Assembly: GCF_019931675.1 (NCBI RefSeq)
Contig: NZ_CP082922.1
Span: forward strand, 248,001 to 312,000
Direction: 5' to 3'
Length of the DNA: 64,000 nt
From: Nocardioides rotundus
GTDB lineage: Bacteria > Actinomycetota > Actinomycetes > Propionibacteriales > Nocardioidaceae
Shown here: positions 25,754-37,030 of the stretch, one piece after another
Layout: each line of letters starts with the position of its first letter
Numbering within the stretch: position 1 is the first letter of the stretch
Made by a program: the position numbers and the translations under genes
Notes under the pieces: model-generated
The model's input: the letters and a program-made list of their open reading frames with translations, nothing else
The model's database searches: none
What the model was told of the DNA's origin: nothing

Positions 25754-26809
25754 TCAGCCCTGGGGTCCTGAGTCTGGATCGGTCTGGGTGACTTTGGAAA
25801 GACCCCGCGGGTTGTCGGGGTCGAGCCCGAGCCGGCGCGCGAACGCCTCGACGAGCAGCTGGCTGGGCACGATCGCGCCGAGCGGCGCGAGCGGTTCGGA
25901 GAGGTCCGGGCCGGGTACGGCGACGTCCACGGCCGCCGCGAAGGCCGGGTCCCCGCCGAGGCCGACGACCCGCGCCCCCCGGCCGCGCAGGTCGTCGGCG
26001 AGCTCGGTCATCGGGCCGGTCATCGGCCCGTCCGGCGCGGCGAGCAGCAGCGCCACCACGTCGGTGTCGACCACCGAGATCGGCCCGTGCCGCAGGTCGG
26101 CGTAGGAGTAGCCGCGCACCGGCTGCAGGCAGGTCTCCTCCAGCTTCAGCGCCGTCTCCAGGGCGGTGCCGAGCATCAGCCCGCGACCGCTGACGACCAG
26201 GTCCTCGGCGGCGTCGAGCAGCTCCAGGGCGGCGTCGGGGACCGGGGTGTCGACCAGCCGGGCGACCACCTCGGGGGACCGGGCGAGCTCGGCGTCCAGG
26301 GCGGTGGGCTCGGGAGCGAGCGCCGTACCGACCACTGCCATCGCGGCGAGCTGGCCGAGATAGGACTTCGTCGCCGGTACGGCGATCTCGGGGCCCGCCT
26401 GCGTGACCAGCGCGAGGTCGGCGCCGGTCGCGAGCGGGGAGTCGCCGTCGTTGGTGACCGCGACGGTGGTGGCCCCGCACTCGCGCGCCCAGGCCTGGGA
26501 CTCCACGATCTCCGCGGTGCGGCCGGACTGGGAGACCGCGACCACGAGGGCGTCGCTCAGGTCGAGGCGGGTGCGGTAGTGGGTGGCGATGCTCGGTGCG
26601 GCCAGCCCGGCGTTGACCCCGGCCCACGCCTCGAGCAGGTAGCGGCCGTAGATCGCCGCGTTGTCGCTGCTGCCCCGGGCGACGAACAGGACCCGACCGC
26701 GGCCCTCGGCCAGCCGGCGTACCTCCTCCCGCTGCGGCAGCAGGGCGTCCAGGGTGCGCTGGAGCGCCTCGGGCTGCTCGCCGATCTCGCGCCGCATCTG
26801 GCTGACCAC
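25754..26809 (-). CDS. SIS-domain glucosamine-6-phosphate deaminase (NagB-II type)
   Basis: A 351-residue protein with two SIS domains resembling the isomerase half of GlmS but lacking the glutaminase half. Blocks include ARGSSDNAAIYGRYLLE, AVSQSGRTAEIVES and, at the C-terminus, DPDNPRGLSKVTQT. In a GlcNAc operon this architecture usually means a NagB-II deaminase turning glucosamine-6-P into fructose-6-P. There is no classical NagB in the window. The GTG start follows AAGGAGG. It faces dasR across the shared control region. An alternative is AgaS-like deaminase/isomerase. Confidence 0.88.
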   Translation of the reverse strand: MVSQMRREIGEQPEALQRTLDALLPQREEVRRLAEGRGRVLFVARGSSDNAAIYGRYLLEAWAGVNAGLAAPSIATHYRTRLDLSDALVVAVSQSGRTAEIVESQAWARECGATTVAVTNDGDSPLATGADLALVTQAGPEIAVPATKSYLGQLAAMAVVGTALAPEPTALDAELARSPEVVARLVDTPVPDAALELLDAAEDLVVSGRGLMLGTALETALKLEETCLQPVRGYSYADLRHGPISVVDTDVVALLLAAPDGPMTGPMTELADDLRGRGARVVGLGGDPAFAAAVDVAVPGPDLSEPLAPLGAIVPSQLLVEAFARRLGLDPDNPRGLSKVTQTDPDSGPQG

Positions 26810-26843
26810 GGATAGGCCTCCTTCGGCCGGGCTGCTTGACAGG

Positions 26844-26857
26844 GTGACCACGGTCAC
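26844..26857. promoter_or_regulatory. Second inverted repeat in the SIS/dasR control region
   Basis: GTGACC-AC-GGTCAC is a perfect inverted repeat six bases from the dre-like site. It may be a second regulator site or a promoter part. TTGACA at 26836-26841 is a possible -35 element. Confidence 0.35.
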
Positions 26858-26862
26858 GGTCA

Positions 26863-26878
26863 ACTGGTACGTACCAGA
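26863..26878. promoter_or_regulatory. DasR-responsive-like element
   Basis: ACTGGTACGTACCAGA contains a perfect 14-base palindrome (26864-26877) and matches the outer halves of the Streptomyces dre consensus (ACTGGTCTAGACCAGT). It lies between the divergent SIS/PTS operon and dasR, consistent with GlcNAc-controlled repression of both and autoregulation. Confidence 0.75.
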
Positions 26879-26908
26879 CCGTATCACTCGCCTCGAAGGG
26901 AGGAAAGG

Positions 26909-27669
26909 GTGTCGCTGCTCATCACCGACGGCCCCCGGCCCAAGCACGTCCAGCTGCGCGACGCGCTAGCCGAGCTGGCCGCCAGCGAGCTCGCGCCCGA
27001 CACCGCCATCCCCTCCGAGCGCGAGCTGATGGAGACGTACGGCGTCTCCCGCGCCACCGTGCGCAAGGCGATCGACGCGCTCGTCGTCGACGGACTGCTG
27101 CAGCGGATCCACGGCAAGGGGACGTTCGTGTCCCGGCCGCGGCTGGAGAGTCGGCTGCATCTGGCCAGCTTCAGCCAGGACATGCGGCGTCGAGGCCTGA
27201 CCCCCTCGACCCGGCTGCTCGCCCTCGAGGCCGAGCGCCCGCCCGGCGAGGTGACCGCGGCCCTCGGGCTGCGGGCGCGGGAGCAGGCGTGGCGGGTGGA
27301 CCGGGTGCGGCTGGCCGACGGTCAGCCCATCGCGGTGGAGTACGGCTGGTACCCGATGCGGCTGTTCCCGGACCTGGACACCGTCGACCTGTCCGGCTCG
27401 CTCTACACCGTGATGGCCGATCACGGCCGCCACGTCGACGCCGCCGAGCAGACGCTGTGGGGGGAAGCCGCCGACCGGACGATGGCGCGGCTGTTGAGCG
27501 CGCCCGAGCACACGCCGCTGCTCGTCTTCCGCCGGGTCGCCTCCTCGGGCGGCACCCCGGTCGAGCACGTGGTCTCGCGCTACCGCGGTGACCGCTACCA
27601 GGTCCACATGTCTCTTGCCGCGGGCGACCTGGGCCGCGCACCGAGCACCACCGACGAAGGGAAAGTCCA

Positions 27670-27673
<4 letters not shown>
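26909..27673 (+). CDS. dasR: GntR/HutC family regulator of GlcNAc use (DasR-like)
   Basis: A 254-residue repressor. The winged HTH spans about residues 12-75 (IPSERELMETYGVSRATVRK, then GLLQRIHGKGTFVSRPR). A UTRA effector domain follows (about 95-235), which in DasR/NagR binds GlcN-6-P or GlcNAc-6-P. The GTG start follows GGAGGAAAGG. The stop overlaps the EIIC start by four bases, so repressor and transporter are coupled. The dre-like palindrome lies 31 bases upstream. Confidence 0.9.
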
Positions 27674-28860
<1,187 letters not shown>

Positions 28861-28902
28861 AACCTCAAGACGCCCGGTCGCGAGGACGAGGGTCAGGAGT
28901 CG

Positions 28903-28929
28903 ATGGTCACGACGGACGACTCCGCGTGA
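28903..28929 (+). CDS. Possible 8-codon leader peptide overlapping the nagA start
   Basis: ATG at 28903 opens an 8-residue frame (MVTTDDSA) whose TGA overlaps the nagA GTG start as GTGA. AGGAG lies three bases upstream, and nagA itself has no good ribosome-binding site. This would suit translational coupling of nagA to a tiny upstream frame. There is no other evidence for it. Confidence 0.35.
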   Translation: MVTTDDSA

Positions 28930-30044
28930 CCGTCCTCACCGCAGCTCGGGTCGCCGGTCCCGATCGGGTGCACGCACCCGGCTGGGTCCGTTGCGAGGGG
29001 GTGGAAGTGGTCGGTGTCGGGGCAGGCGACCCCCCGGCGCCGGCCGACCTCGACCTCGGGGACGTGCTCGTCGCCCCGGGGTTCGTCGACGCCCACTGCC
29101 ACGGCGGCGGGGGTACGTCGTTCCAGGACGGCGTGGAGGCGGCCCGAGCGGTCGCGGAGGTCCATCTGCGGCACGGCACCACCAGCGTGGTCGCGAGCCT
29201 GGTGACCGACACCCACGAGCGGCAGCTGGCCGCGGTGCGCGAGCTCGCACCGCTCGTCCGGGGCGGGGTGCTCGCCGGCCTGCACCTGGAGGGTCCGTGG
29301 CTGGCTCCGGAGCATCGCGGCGCCCACGATCCGCGGCTGCTCGCCACGCCCTCGGTCGCCGACGCGCGGGAGCTGGTCGCGGCGGCCGACGGGGCGTTGC
29401 GAATGGTCACCATCGCCCCCGAGCTGCCGGGTGCCTCGGACGTGATCGACGCCCTGGTCGCCGCGGGGGTGGTGGTGGCGATCGGGCACACCGGCGCCAC
29501 CTGGGAGCAGTCGACGCTCGCCCTGGCGGCCGGTGCCACGGTCGGCACGCACCTGTTCAACGGGATGCGCCCGGTACACCACCGCGAGCCCGGCCCGGTG
29601 ATCGCGCTGCTCAACTCCGAGGCGTTCGTCGAGGTGATCGCCGACGGGGTGCACCTGCACCCCTCCATCACCCGCCGGGTCCTGGCCGACGCCCCCGACC
29701 GCGCTGTGCTGATCACCGATGCGATGGCCGCCGCCGGGATGTCCGACGGCGACTACGGCCTCGGTCCGCTCCGGGTCGAGGTGCGCGACGGCGTCGCGCG
29801 GCTCGCCGGCGGCGGCTCGATCGCGGGCTCGACGTTGACCATGGACGCGGCCCTGCGGCACGCCGTACTCACCGCCGGCGTTCCCCTCCTCGACGCGCTG
29901 CGCGCGGCCACCGCCACGCCGGCCCGGATGCTCGGGCTGACCGATGTCGGCGAGCTCCGCGAGGGCGCCCGCGCCGACCTGGTCGTCCTCGACGACGACC
30001 TCCGCGTCCGCCGGGTCATGCGCTCCGGCGCGTGGGTGGCGTGA
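28926..30044 (+). CDS. nagA: N-acetylglucosamine-6-phosphate deacetylase
   Basis: A 372-residue amidohydrolase that removes the acetyl group from GlcNAc-6-P to give GlcN-6-P. Metal and substrate motifs are present: DAHCHGGGGTSF (about residue 55), the metal-ligand Glu in LHLEGPWLAPEHRGAHD, AIGHTGATWEQ, THLFNGMRPVHHREPG and the catalytic Asp in LITDAMAAAG. It is the third gene after dasR and nagE, and its product feeds the divergent SIS deaminase. The GTG start is the only in-frame start near the conserved N-terminus. Confidence 0.93.
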   Translation: MTVLTAARVAGPDRVHAPGWVRCEGVEVVGVGAGDPPAPADLDLGDVLVAPGFVDAHCHGGGGTSFQDGVEAARAVAEVHLRHGTTSVVASLVTDTHERQLAAVRELAPLVRGGVLAGLHLEGPWLAPEHRGAHDPRLLATPSVADARELVAAADGALRMVTIAPELPGASDVIDALVAAGVVVAIGHTGATWEQSTLALAAGATVGTHLFNGMRPVHHREPGPVIALLNSEAFVEVIADGVHLHPSITRRVLADAPDRAVLITDAMAAAGMSDGDYGLGPLRVEVRDGVARLAGGGSIAGSTLTMDAALRHAVLTAGVPLLDALRAATATPARMLGLTDVGELREGARADLVVLDDDLRVRRVMRSGAWVA

Positions 30045-30146
30045 GGGGGTCGTTTCCCCGGTTCACCGGCTAACGCGTCACTGTCCAGCCGAAATTTCGG
30101 CCGGGAAGTGTCTGTTTTCCCGGTGAACCGGGGAATCCTCCACCCC
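30045..30146. repeat. Nested palindromic repeat, copy A
   Basis: Outer arms TTCCCCGGTTCACCGG (30054-30069) and its complement (30120-30135) enclose the perfect inner palindrome CCGAAATTTCGG (30089-30100). Beyond the palindrome, the flanks GGGGTCGT and TCCTCCACCC are also shared with copy B at 32.8 kb, which lies in opposite orientation. It sits between the convergent ends of nagA and the MMPL gene and supplies the last ~20 codons of the latter. Confidence 0.9.
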
Positions 30147-32204
30147 CACCCGCCGTGGCCACCAGAACCGCTCGCCCAGCAGGAACGACAGCGCGGGCAC
30201 CAGCACGGTGCGCACCAGCAGGGTGTCCAGCAGCACGCCGAGGAAGATCACGATGCCGAGCTGAGCGAGCACCACGAGGGGGAGGACGCCGAGCACGGCG
30301 AAGACCGCGGCGAGCAGGATGCCCGCGCTGGTGATCACGCCGCCGGTGGCGGTCAGGCCGCGCAGCATGCCCTCGCGGACGCCGTACCCCCGCGCCTCCT
30401 GCAGCGCCCGTGTGACCAGGAAGATGTTGTAGTCCACGCCCAGCGCCACGAGGAACAGGAACGCGAGCAGCGGCACCCCGACGTCCATCGCGCCGAAGTC
30501 GAAGATGCCGGTGTAGACCCACCAGGCCGCGCCGAGCGCCGCGAAGAACGTGCCCACCACGGTCGCGACCAGCAGCAGCGGACCGACGAGGGAGCGCAGC
30601 AGCAGGATCAGGCCGAGCAGCACCAGGCCGAGGATCATCGGGATGAGCAGCCGCCGGTCGCGGTCGGCCGCGGCGTCCTCGTCCAGCGACTGGGCCTCCG
30701 AGCCGCCCACCCAGGTCTCGGAGTACGGCGCCAGCGCGGACCGCAGGTCCGCGACCGCGGTGGCCGCCGCCTCGCTGCCGGAGCGCGCCTCCAGCACCAC
30801 GTCGACCCGGGCCAGGTCCTCGCCCCGGGTGGTGACCTCCGCCGACGTCACGCCGGGCGTGCTCGCGGCGGCGGCCGCGACCTCCTCGGGGTCGTTGCGG
30901 GTGAGGACGGTCGTCGGGTCGACGATGCCGGCAGGGAAGGACTCGCCCAGCCGCTCCGCGGCAGTGATCGACTCCGGCGTCTCCAGGAACTGGTCGGACT
31001 GGGAGAGCCCCTGCTGGACCTGCGGGACGCCGGAGGCCAGGAGGGCGACGACGAGGACCGCCGCGGTCGCGAACCAGGCGGGTCGGGCGGCGACCCGCTC
31101 GCCGAGACGGCGCCACAGCGAGGTGCGGGACTCGACCAGCGCGGGGTCGCCGACCTTCGGCACCAGCGGCCAGAAGACCCACCGGCCGAAGAGCACCAGC
31201 GCACAGGGCAGGACGAGCATCGCGAAGGTCGCGGCGATCACCACGCCGACGGCGCACGCCAGCCCCAGTCCGCGCGTGGTCGGGACGACCGACAGCAGCA
31301 GGATGAGCAGTGCGAGCACGACCGTGGTCGAGCTGGCGAGCACCGCCTCGACGGTGCCGCGCACGGCCTGCGCCATGGCGGCGTACCGGCTCCGGGTCGT
31401 GCGCAGCTCGTCGCGGTAGCGGCTGATCAGCAGCAGGGCGTAGTCGGTGCCGGCGCCGAAGACCAGCACGCTGAGGATGCCCACGGTCGACTCGTCCCAC
31501 GCCAGGTCGAAGCGGGCCAGCACGTGGGTGGCGGTGACGGCGGCGAGCTGGTCGGCGACCCCCACCACCGCGAGCGGGACCACCCACAGGAACGGGCTGC
31601 GGTAGGTGATGATCAGCAGCACCGCCACGATCCCGGCGGTCGCCGCGAGCAGGGTGACGTCGGCGCCCTCGAAGACTCCGGCGAGGTCGGCCTGGATCGC
31701 CGCGGGCCCGGTGAGCTGGCCGGTCACGCCGTCGGGGGTGGCGTCCGCCAGGATCCCGCGCAGCGCCTCGACCAGGTCGGCGACCTCGGTGGCGCCCTCG
31801 GTCGGGACGGGTACGACGGCCAGCGCGGCCGTGCCGTCCTCGCTGACCCGCAACGGCGGGCCGTCGCTCGCCGACGGTGGTGCCCGCTCGGCGTCGCGGG
31901 TGGCGCGCTCGACGAGGTCGCCGTACACCTGCGTCAGCCGGCCCTGCGTTCCCTGGTCCAGCTCCCCCTCGTCGGCGGTGAACAGCACGATCGCCACCGA
32001 TCCCTCCCCGGTCGGGAGGTCCTCGGACAGCTCGGCGACCGTCGTCGAGTCGTAGCCGTCGGGCAGGGTGTCGGTCACGTCCGGCGTCCGCTCGGCCTGG
32101 GCCACGCCGCCGATCGCCACGCCCGAGACGAGGAGCGCCAGGAGCGCCACCACGACGGCCGTCGCGGGTCGGAGGAGGCCTGCTCGGCGACGGTGGGATG
32201 GCAC
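30078..32204 (-). CDS. MMPL family membrane exporter
   Basis: A 708-residue RND-superfamily transporter with about 12 hydrophobic helices in two halves, each following a large external loop. Typical segments are FGAGTDYALLLISRYRDEL in the first half and FLVALGVDYNIFLVTRALQE in the second, the latter holding the proton-relay Asp. The GTG start follows GAGGAG. It is divergent from a MarR regulator, so it is likely an inducible drug or lipid exporter. The final ~20 residues (EDSPVHRENRHFPAEISAGQ) are encoded by the palindromic repeat and are probably not part of the ancestral protein. Confidence 0.9.
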   Translation of the reverse strand: MPSHRRRAGLLRPATAVVVALLALLVSGVAIGGVAQAERTPDVTDTLPDGYDSTTVAELSEDLPTGEGSVAIVLFTADEGELDQGTQGRLTQVYGDLVERATRDAERAPPSASDGPPLRVSEDGTAALAVVPVPTEGATEVADLVEALRGILADATPDGVTGQLTGPAAIQADLAGVFEGADVTLLAATAGIVAVLLIITYRSPFLWVVPLAVVGVADQLAAVTATHVLARFDLAWDESTVGILSVLVFGAGTDYALLLISRYRDELRTTRSRYAAMAQAVRGTVEAVLASSTTVVLALLILLLSVVPTTRGLGLACAVGVVIAATFAMLVLPCALVLFGRWVFWPLVPKVGDPALVESRTSLWRRLGERVAARPAWFATAAVLVVALLASGVPQVQQGLSQSDQFLETPESITAAERLGESFPAGIVDPTTVLTRNDPEEVAAAAASTPGVTSAEVTTRGEDLARVDVVLEARSGSEAAATAVADLRSALAPYSETWVGGSEAQSLDEDAAADRDRRLLIPMILGLVLLGLILLLRSLVGPLLLVATVVGTFFAALGAAWWVYTGIFDFGAMDVGVPLLAFLFLVALGVDYNIFLVTRALQEARGYGVREGMLRGLTATGGVITSAGILLAAVFAVLGVLPLVVLAQLGIVIFLGVLLDTLLVRTVLVPALSFLLGERFWWPRRVGVEDSPVHRENRHFPAEISAGQ

Positions 32205-32224
32205 GCGGGCTCCTCGGTTCAGAC

Positions 32225-32253
32225 TTTGGTATGTTAGGAACTGAGCAACCAAA
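32225..32253. promoter_or_regulatory. AT-rich divergent promoter/operator for MMPL and MarR genes
   Basis: The 75-base gap is strikingly AT-rich for this genome and contains TTTGGT (32225-32230) and ACCAAA (32248-32253) as inverted arms, plus TATGTT and TTAACTAA. It is the likely MarR binding site overlapping both promoters. Confidence 0.45.
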
Positions 32254-32279
32254 TTAACTAAGTTCGTGAGGTAAGTCCA

Positions 32280-32753
32280 ATGGCGGGTGACCGCGACGCG
32301 GATCGGCTCGACGTCGACGAGGTCGAGGGGGCGATGCGTACGTCGACCCTGCAGCTGCTCCGCGAGCTGCTCGACACCGCCCAGCAGTCCGGCCCGAGCG
32401 TGGCGCGGCGGGCCGACCTCGGGACCACCGAGATGACCGCGTTGGAGCTGCTCAGCCGTGAGCCGCGCGGGCCCGGCGAGCTGGCGCGGAACCTCGGCGT
32501 CACCTCGGCGGCCGCCTCCGGCATCGTGGACCGGCTGGTCGCCCGCGGGCATGTGGAGAGGCAGCCGCACGCGCTGGACGGCCGGCGTACCCAGGTCGTC
32601 CTCACCGCCTCCGGGCGCGCCGAGGTGATCGGCCACCTGATGCCGATGTTCGCCGCCCTGCACCGGCTCGACTCGGACCTCTCCGACGCCGACCGTGAGG
32701 TGGTGGACCGCTACCTCGCCGGCGCGATCGACGCGGTCCGCCAGATCCTCTGA
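32280..32753 (+). CDS. MarR family transcriptional regulator
   Basis: A 157-residue dimeric winged-helix regulator. The HTH and wing read TALELLSREPRGPGELARNL, then GVTSAAASGIVDRLVARGHV, then QPHALDGRRTQVVLTASGR. The ATG follows GAGGTAAG. It is divergent from the MMPL exporter, which it most likely represses until a small molecule binds. The gene ends immediately before copy B of the palindromic repeat. Confidence 0.92.
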   Translation: MAGDRDADRLDVDEVEGAMRTSTLQLLRELLDTAQQSGPSVARRADLGTTEMTALELLSREPRGPGELARNLGVTSAAASGIVDRLVARGHVERQPHALDGRRTQVVLTASGRAEVIGHLMPMFAALHRLDSDLSDADREVVDRYLAGAIDAVRQIL

Positions 32754-32853
32754 GGGTGGAGGATTCCCCGGTTCACCGGTGAAAGCGCCGCTTCCCGGCC
32801 GAAATTTCAGCCGGGAAGCGCATGGTTACCCGGTGAACCGGGGAAACGACCCC
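32750..32853. repeat. Nested palindromic repeat, copy B
   Basis: Outer arms TTCCCCGGTTCACCGG (32764-32779) and 32830-32845, with an inner 11-base stem CGCTTCCCGGC (32789-32799)/(32810-32820) around GAAATTTC. Read on the minus strand it matches copy A across about 100 bases including non-palindromic flanks. It lies between the convergent ends of marR and pgm and should form a strong bidirectional terminator. Confidence 0.9.
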
Positions 32854-34497
<1,644 letters not shown>

Positions 34498-34612
34498 GCG
34501 CCCAACCTAGAGCAAAAGTTTTCCTCGCGGGATGTCGAATCCGCGGGCGCTCAGGCGTCAGGGTGGTGAGGCCGCGCCCGCGGCCTCGTCGAAGAAGCCA
34601 GGAGGAGACCCG

Positions 34613-34963
34613 ATGAGCCGCTACCTGATCCTGTTGCCCGCCCCCGAGGCGGAGTGGGCGCAGCTGCCGCCGGAGGAGCACGAGAAGGGGCAGCGCAGCC
34701 ACGGCGCCTTCCAGTCGGACCTGGAGGACGGCGGGCACACGCTGCTCACCGTCAGTCCGCTGGAGCCGTCCGCGCAGGCCGTCTCGATGCGCCCCGACGG
34801 CAGTGGCGCGGCGCTGGTGACCGACGGGCCCTTCACCGAGTCGGTGGAGCAGATCGTCGGCTTCTACCTCGTCGAGACCGACGACGGGCCCGGGCTGCGC
34901 GCGGCGTGCGAGCGCTTCGCGGCCCGGGGCGAGCACATCGAGCTCCGCAAGCTGGCTGAGTGA
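34613..34963 (+). CDS. YCII/DGPF-domain protein 1
   Basis: A 116-residue YCII-related (DGPF) domain protein with the motif VTDGPFTESVEQIVGFYLVE at about residues 68-87, preceded by a beta strand MSRYLILLP. DGPF proteins are small ferredoxin-like-fold dimers of unknown activity. They are the characteristic neighbours of ECF42 sigma factors, as here. The ATG follows AGGAGGAG. It is the first of three DGPF genes leading into the sigma gene. Confidence 0.9.
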   Translation: MSRYLILLPAPEAEWAQLPPEEHEKGQRSHGAFQSDLEDGGHTLLTVSPLEPSAQAVSMRPDGSGAALVTDGPFTESVEQIVGFYLVETDDGPGLRAACERFAARGEHIELRKLAE

Positions 34964-34975
34964 GGAGGAGACGAC

Positions 34976-35338
34976 ATGGCTGACTACACCGTGCTGATCA
35001 TCGGGGCCGCCGACCGGTGGTGGACCTCGATGAGCCTGGCCGAGCGCAAGGAGGGCTACGCGCAGTACGCCCGGTTCAACGAGGCGCTGGCCGCGGGAGG
35101 GCACCAGATCACCGGAGGCGGCGAGCTGACCGCCACCACCGACGCCCGCTCGATCCCCGCGGGCGGGGGCGAGGTGACCGAGGGCCCGTACGCCGAGACC
35201 GCCGAGCAGGTGGGCGGCTACTACCAGATCCGCACCGAGGACCTGGACGGCCTGATGGAGTGCTGCCAGATCATCGCCGGCACCGGCGACGGCATCGAGG
35301 TGCGGCCCAACGTCGACCCCGCGGACCGGCCGTCATGA
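34976..35338 (+). CDS. YCII/DGPF-domain protein 2
   Basis: A 120-residue DGPF-family protein. The signature is VTEGPYAETAEQVGGYYQIR (Glu replaces the usual Asp, Tyr replaces Phe). The ATG follows GAGGAGACGAC, 12 bases after the first DGPF gene. Its TGA overlaps the ATG of the third (ATGA), giving translational coupling. Confidence 0.9.
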   Translation: MADYTVLIIGAADRWWTSMSLAERKEGYAQYARFNEALAAGGHQITGGGELTATTDARSIPAGGGEVTEGPYAETAEQVGGYYQIRTEDLDGLMECCQIIAGTGDGIEVRPNVDPADRPS

Positions 35339-35691
35339 GATACCTCGTGCTGCTCGTCGGCGACGGCGACGAGCCCGCATGGTCCACGCTCGACCCGGAC
35401 CAGCAGGCGGAGGTGATGACGAGCTTCGAGGCCTTCTCCGCCGCCTGCTCGGGCCGCGAGGGCGTGCAGATCCTCGCCGGGGAGGCGCTCGCCGGGCCGG
35501 ACGCGGTGACCGTGATGCGGACCCGGGGCGGGCAGGTGCAGCTCACCGACGGGCCCTATGCCGAGGCGGTCGAGGGTCTGGGCGGGTTCTACCTGATCGA
35601 GGCCCCCGACCTCGACGTCCTGGTCGAGCTCCTGGAGGTGCTGCCCGACTACGACATCCAGATCAGCCCGGCCGTCGACCCGACGGGCTGA
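35335..35691 (+). CDS. YCII/DGPF-domain protein 3
   Basis: A 118-residue DGPF-family protein starting MRYLVLLVGDGDEPAW, with the signature LTDGPYAEAVEGLGGFYLIE. Its stop is two bases before the sigma factor start. Three different paralogues in series (about one-third identical by eye) suggest a heteromeric or partly redundant module. Confidence 0.9.
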   Translation: MRYLVLLVGDGDEPAWSTLDPDQQAEVMTSFEAFSAACSGREGVQILAGEALAGPDAVTVMRTRGGQVQLTDGPYAEAVEGLGGFYLIEAPDLDVLVELLEVLPDYDIQISPAVDPTG

Positions 35692-35693
35692 GC

Positions 35694-36932
35694 ATGGCGG
35701 ATGCGGCGGACGCGCTCGCCCGGACGGTGCGCGAGGAGTGGGGCCGGCTGGTCGCCCTGCTCCTCGCGCGCTTCCGGCGGCTCGACCTGGTCGAGGACGC
35801 GCTGGCCGACGCGGTGGAGGCCGCGGCACGACGCTGGCCCGAGGACGGCGTCCCCGACCGTCCGGCGGCCTGGCTGCACACCAGCGCCCGGCGGCGGGTG
35901 CTCGATCGGCTGCGGGCCGAGGCGATGGCGCGGCGCAAGGAGCCGCTGCTGGTCGCGGAGTCCGAGCTGCGCGAGCACCCGGCGATGGCCGACCCGGGCG
36001 ACCTGGTGGAGGACGACGTGCTGCGGCTGGTGTTGATGTGCACGCACCCGGCCCTGGCCCCGGAGGCGGCCAGCGCGCTGGCACTGCGACTCGTCCTCGG
36101 TGTCAGCACCCACGACATCGCCCGACTGTTCCTCGTGCCGGAGCCGACGATGGCCGCGCGTCTGACGCGGGCCAAGAAGCGGATCGTGGGCGCCGGCATC
36201 CCGTTCGCGGTCCCCGACGACGACACCCTGGACGACCGGCTGGAGTCGGTGGCGCGGACCGCCTACCTCGCCTTCACCGCGGGCTACGCCCCCGGCAGTG
36301 GCCCGGACCTGCTGCGGGCCGAGCTCGCCGGGGAGGCGATCCGGCTGACCCGGCTGGTCGACGCGCTGCGGCCCGGCCGGCCGGTGCTCGCCGCCCTGCT
36401 GGCGCTCATGCTGCTGCAGCACTCCCGCCGCGACGCGCGGGTCTCCGCGGAGGGCGAGCTGGTGCTCCTGGCCGACCAGGACCGGGCCCGGTGGCGGCAC
36501 GACGAGATCGACGAGGCGGTCGCCCTGCTCCGGGACCCCCGGTTCGCCGCGCCGTTGAGCCCGCAGGCCGCGTCGTACCTCCTCCAGGCCAGGATCGCTG
36601 CCGAGCACGCCACCGCACCCACGGCGGGGGAGACCCGGTGGGATCGGGTGGTCGGCCTCTACGACCAGTTGCTCGCGGTGACGCCGGGCGACGCGGCCCG
36701 CCTGGCCCGGGCGGTCGCGGTCGCCGAGGCCGACGGTCCGCGCGCCGGTCTGGCCGCGCTGGAGGACGTCGGGATGCCGGGCAGTCACCGCCCGTCGGCC
36801 GTCCGCGCCGAGCTGCTCGTCCGCGCCGGCGACCCTGCGGCCGCGCGCGACGCCTTCGACGAGGCGATCGGGCTGTGCCGCAACGAGCCGGAGGCGGCGC
36901 ACCTCCGGGCCCGCCGCGCCGAGCTCGCGTAG
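35694..36932 (+). CDS. ECF42-type sigma factor with C-terminal TPR-like extension
   Basis: A 412-residue sigma factor, much longer than a normal ECF protein. Region 2 is at about residues 10-80 (FRRLDLVEDALADAVEAAAR, RPAAWLHTSARRRVLDRLR) and region 4 at about 110-165 (ALALRLVLGVSTHDIARLFL, then VPEPTMAARLTRAKKRI). A ~240-residue helical extension follows, with AYLAFTAGYAPG and a TPR-like tail (LLVRAGDPAAARDAFDEAI). This architecture and the three upstream DGPF genes are the defining features of family ECF42, in which no anti-sigma factor is known and the extension is thought to control activity. Confidence 0.9.
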   Translation: MADAADALARTVREEWGRLVALLLARFRRLDLVEDALADAVEAAARRWPEDGVPDRPAAWLHTSARRRVLDRLRAEAMARRKEPLLVAESELREHPAMADPGDLVEDDVLRLVLMCTHPALAPEAASALALRLVLGVSTHDIARLFLVPEPTMAARLTRAKKRIVGAGIPFAVPDDDTLDDRLESVARTAYLAFTAGYAPGSGPDLLRAELAGEAIRLTRLVDALRPGRPVLAALLALMLLQHSRRDARVSAEGELVLLADQDRARWRHDEIDEAVALLRDPRFAAPLSPQAASYLLQARIAAEHATAPTAGETRWDRVVGLYDQLLAVTPGDAARLARAVAVAEADGPRAGLAALEDVGMPGSHRPSAVRAELLVRAGDPAAARDAFDEAIGLCRNEPEAAHLRARRAELA

Positions 36933-37012
36933 ACGCACTGGCACAACCCGTCCCGGCGGCCGCGGGCCCCGCTCGGCCGGGCCCGCTGGAGCAGGTTGTG
37001 TCCGCGCGTCTA
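36930..37012. repeat. Hairpin/repeat after the ECF42 gene
   Basis: TAGACGC (36930-36936) and CACAACC (36942-36948) pair with GGTTGTG (36994-37000) and GCGTCTA (37006-37012) around a GC-rich centre that folds further. The hairpin starts in the sigma stop codon. It shares CACTGGCA, then AACC, with the repeat at 11143, and probably terminates the sigma transcript. Confidence 0.6.
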
Positions 37013-37030
37013 CGAGCCGGGCGCGCGTGA

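Noticed and set aside
30108..32237. Open frame of 709 codons on the plus strand
   Set aside because: Antisense to the MMPL gene with no recognisable motif and composition typical of a shadow frame.
30045..32853. MMPL/MarR segment as a composite transposon
   Set aside because: No transposase or integrase is present and no target-site duplication could be seen outside the two repeats. Only the inverted repeat pair is claimed.
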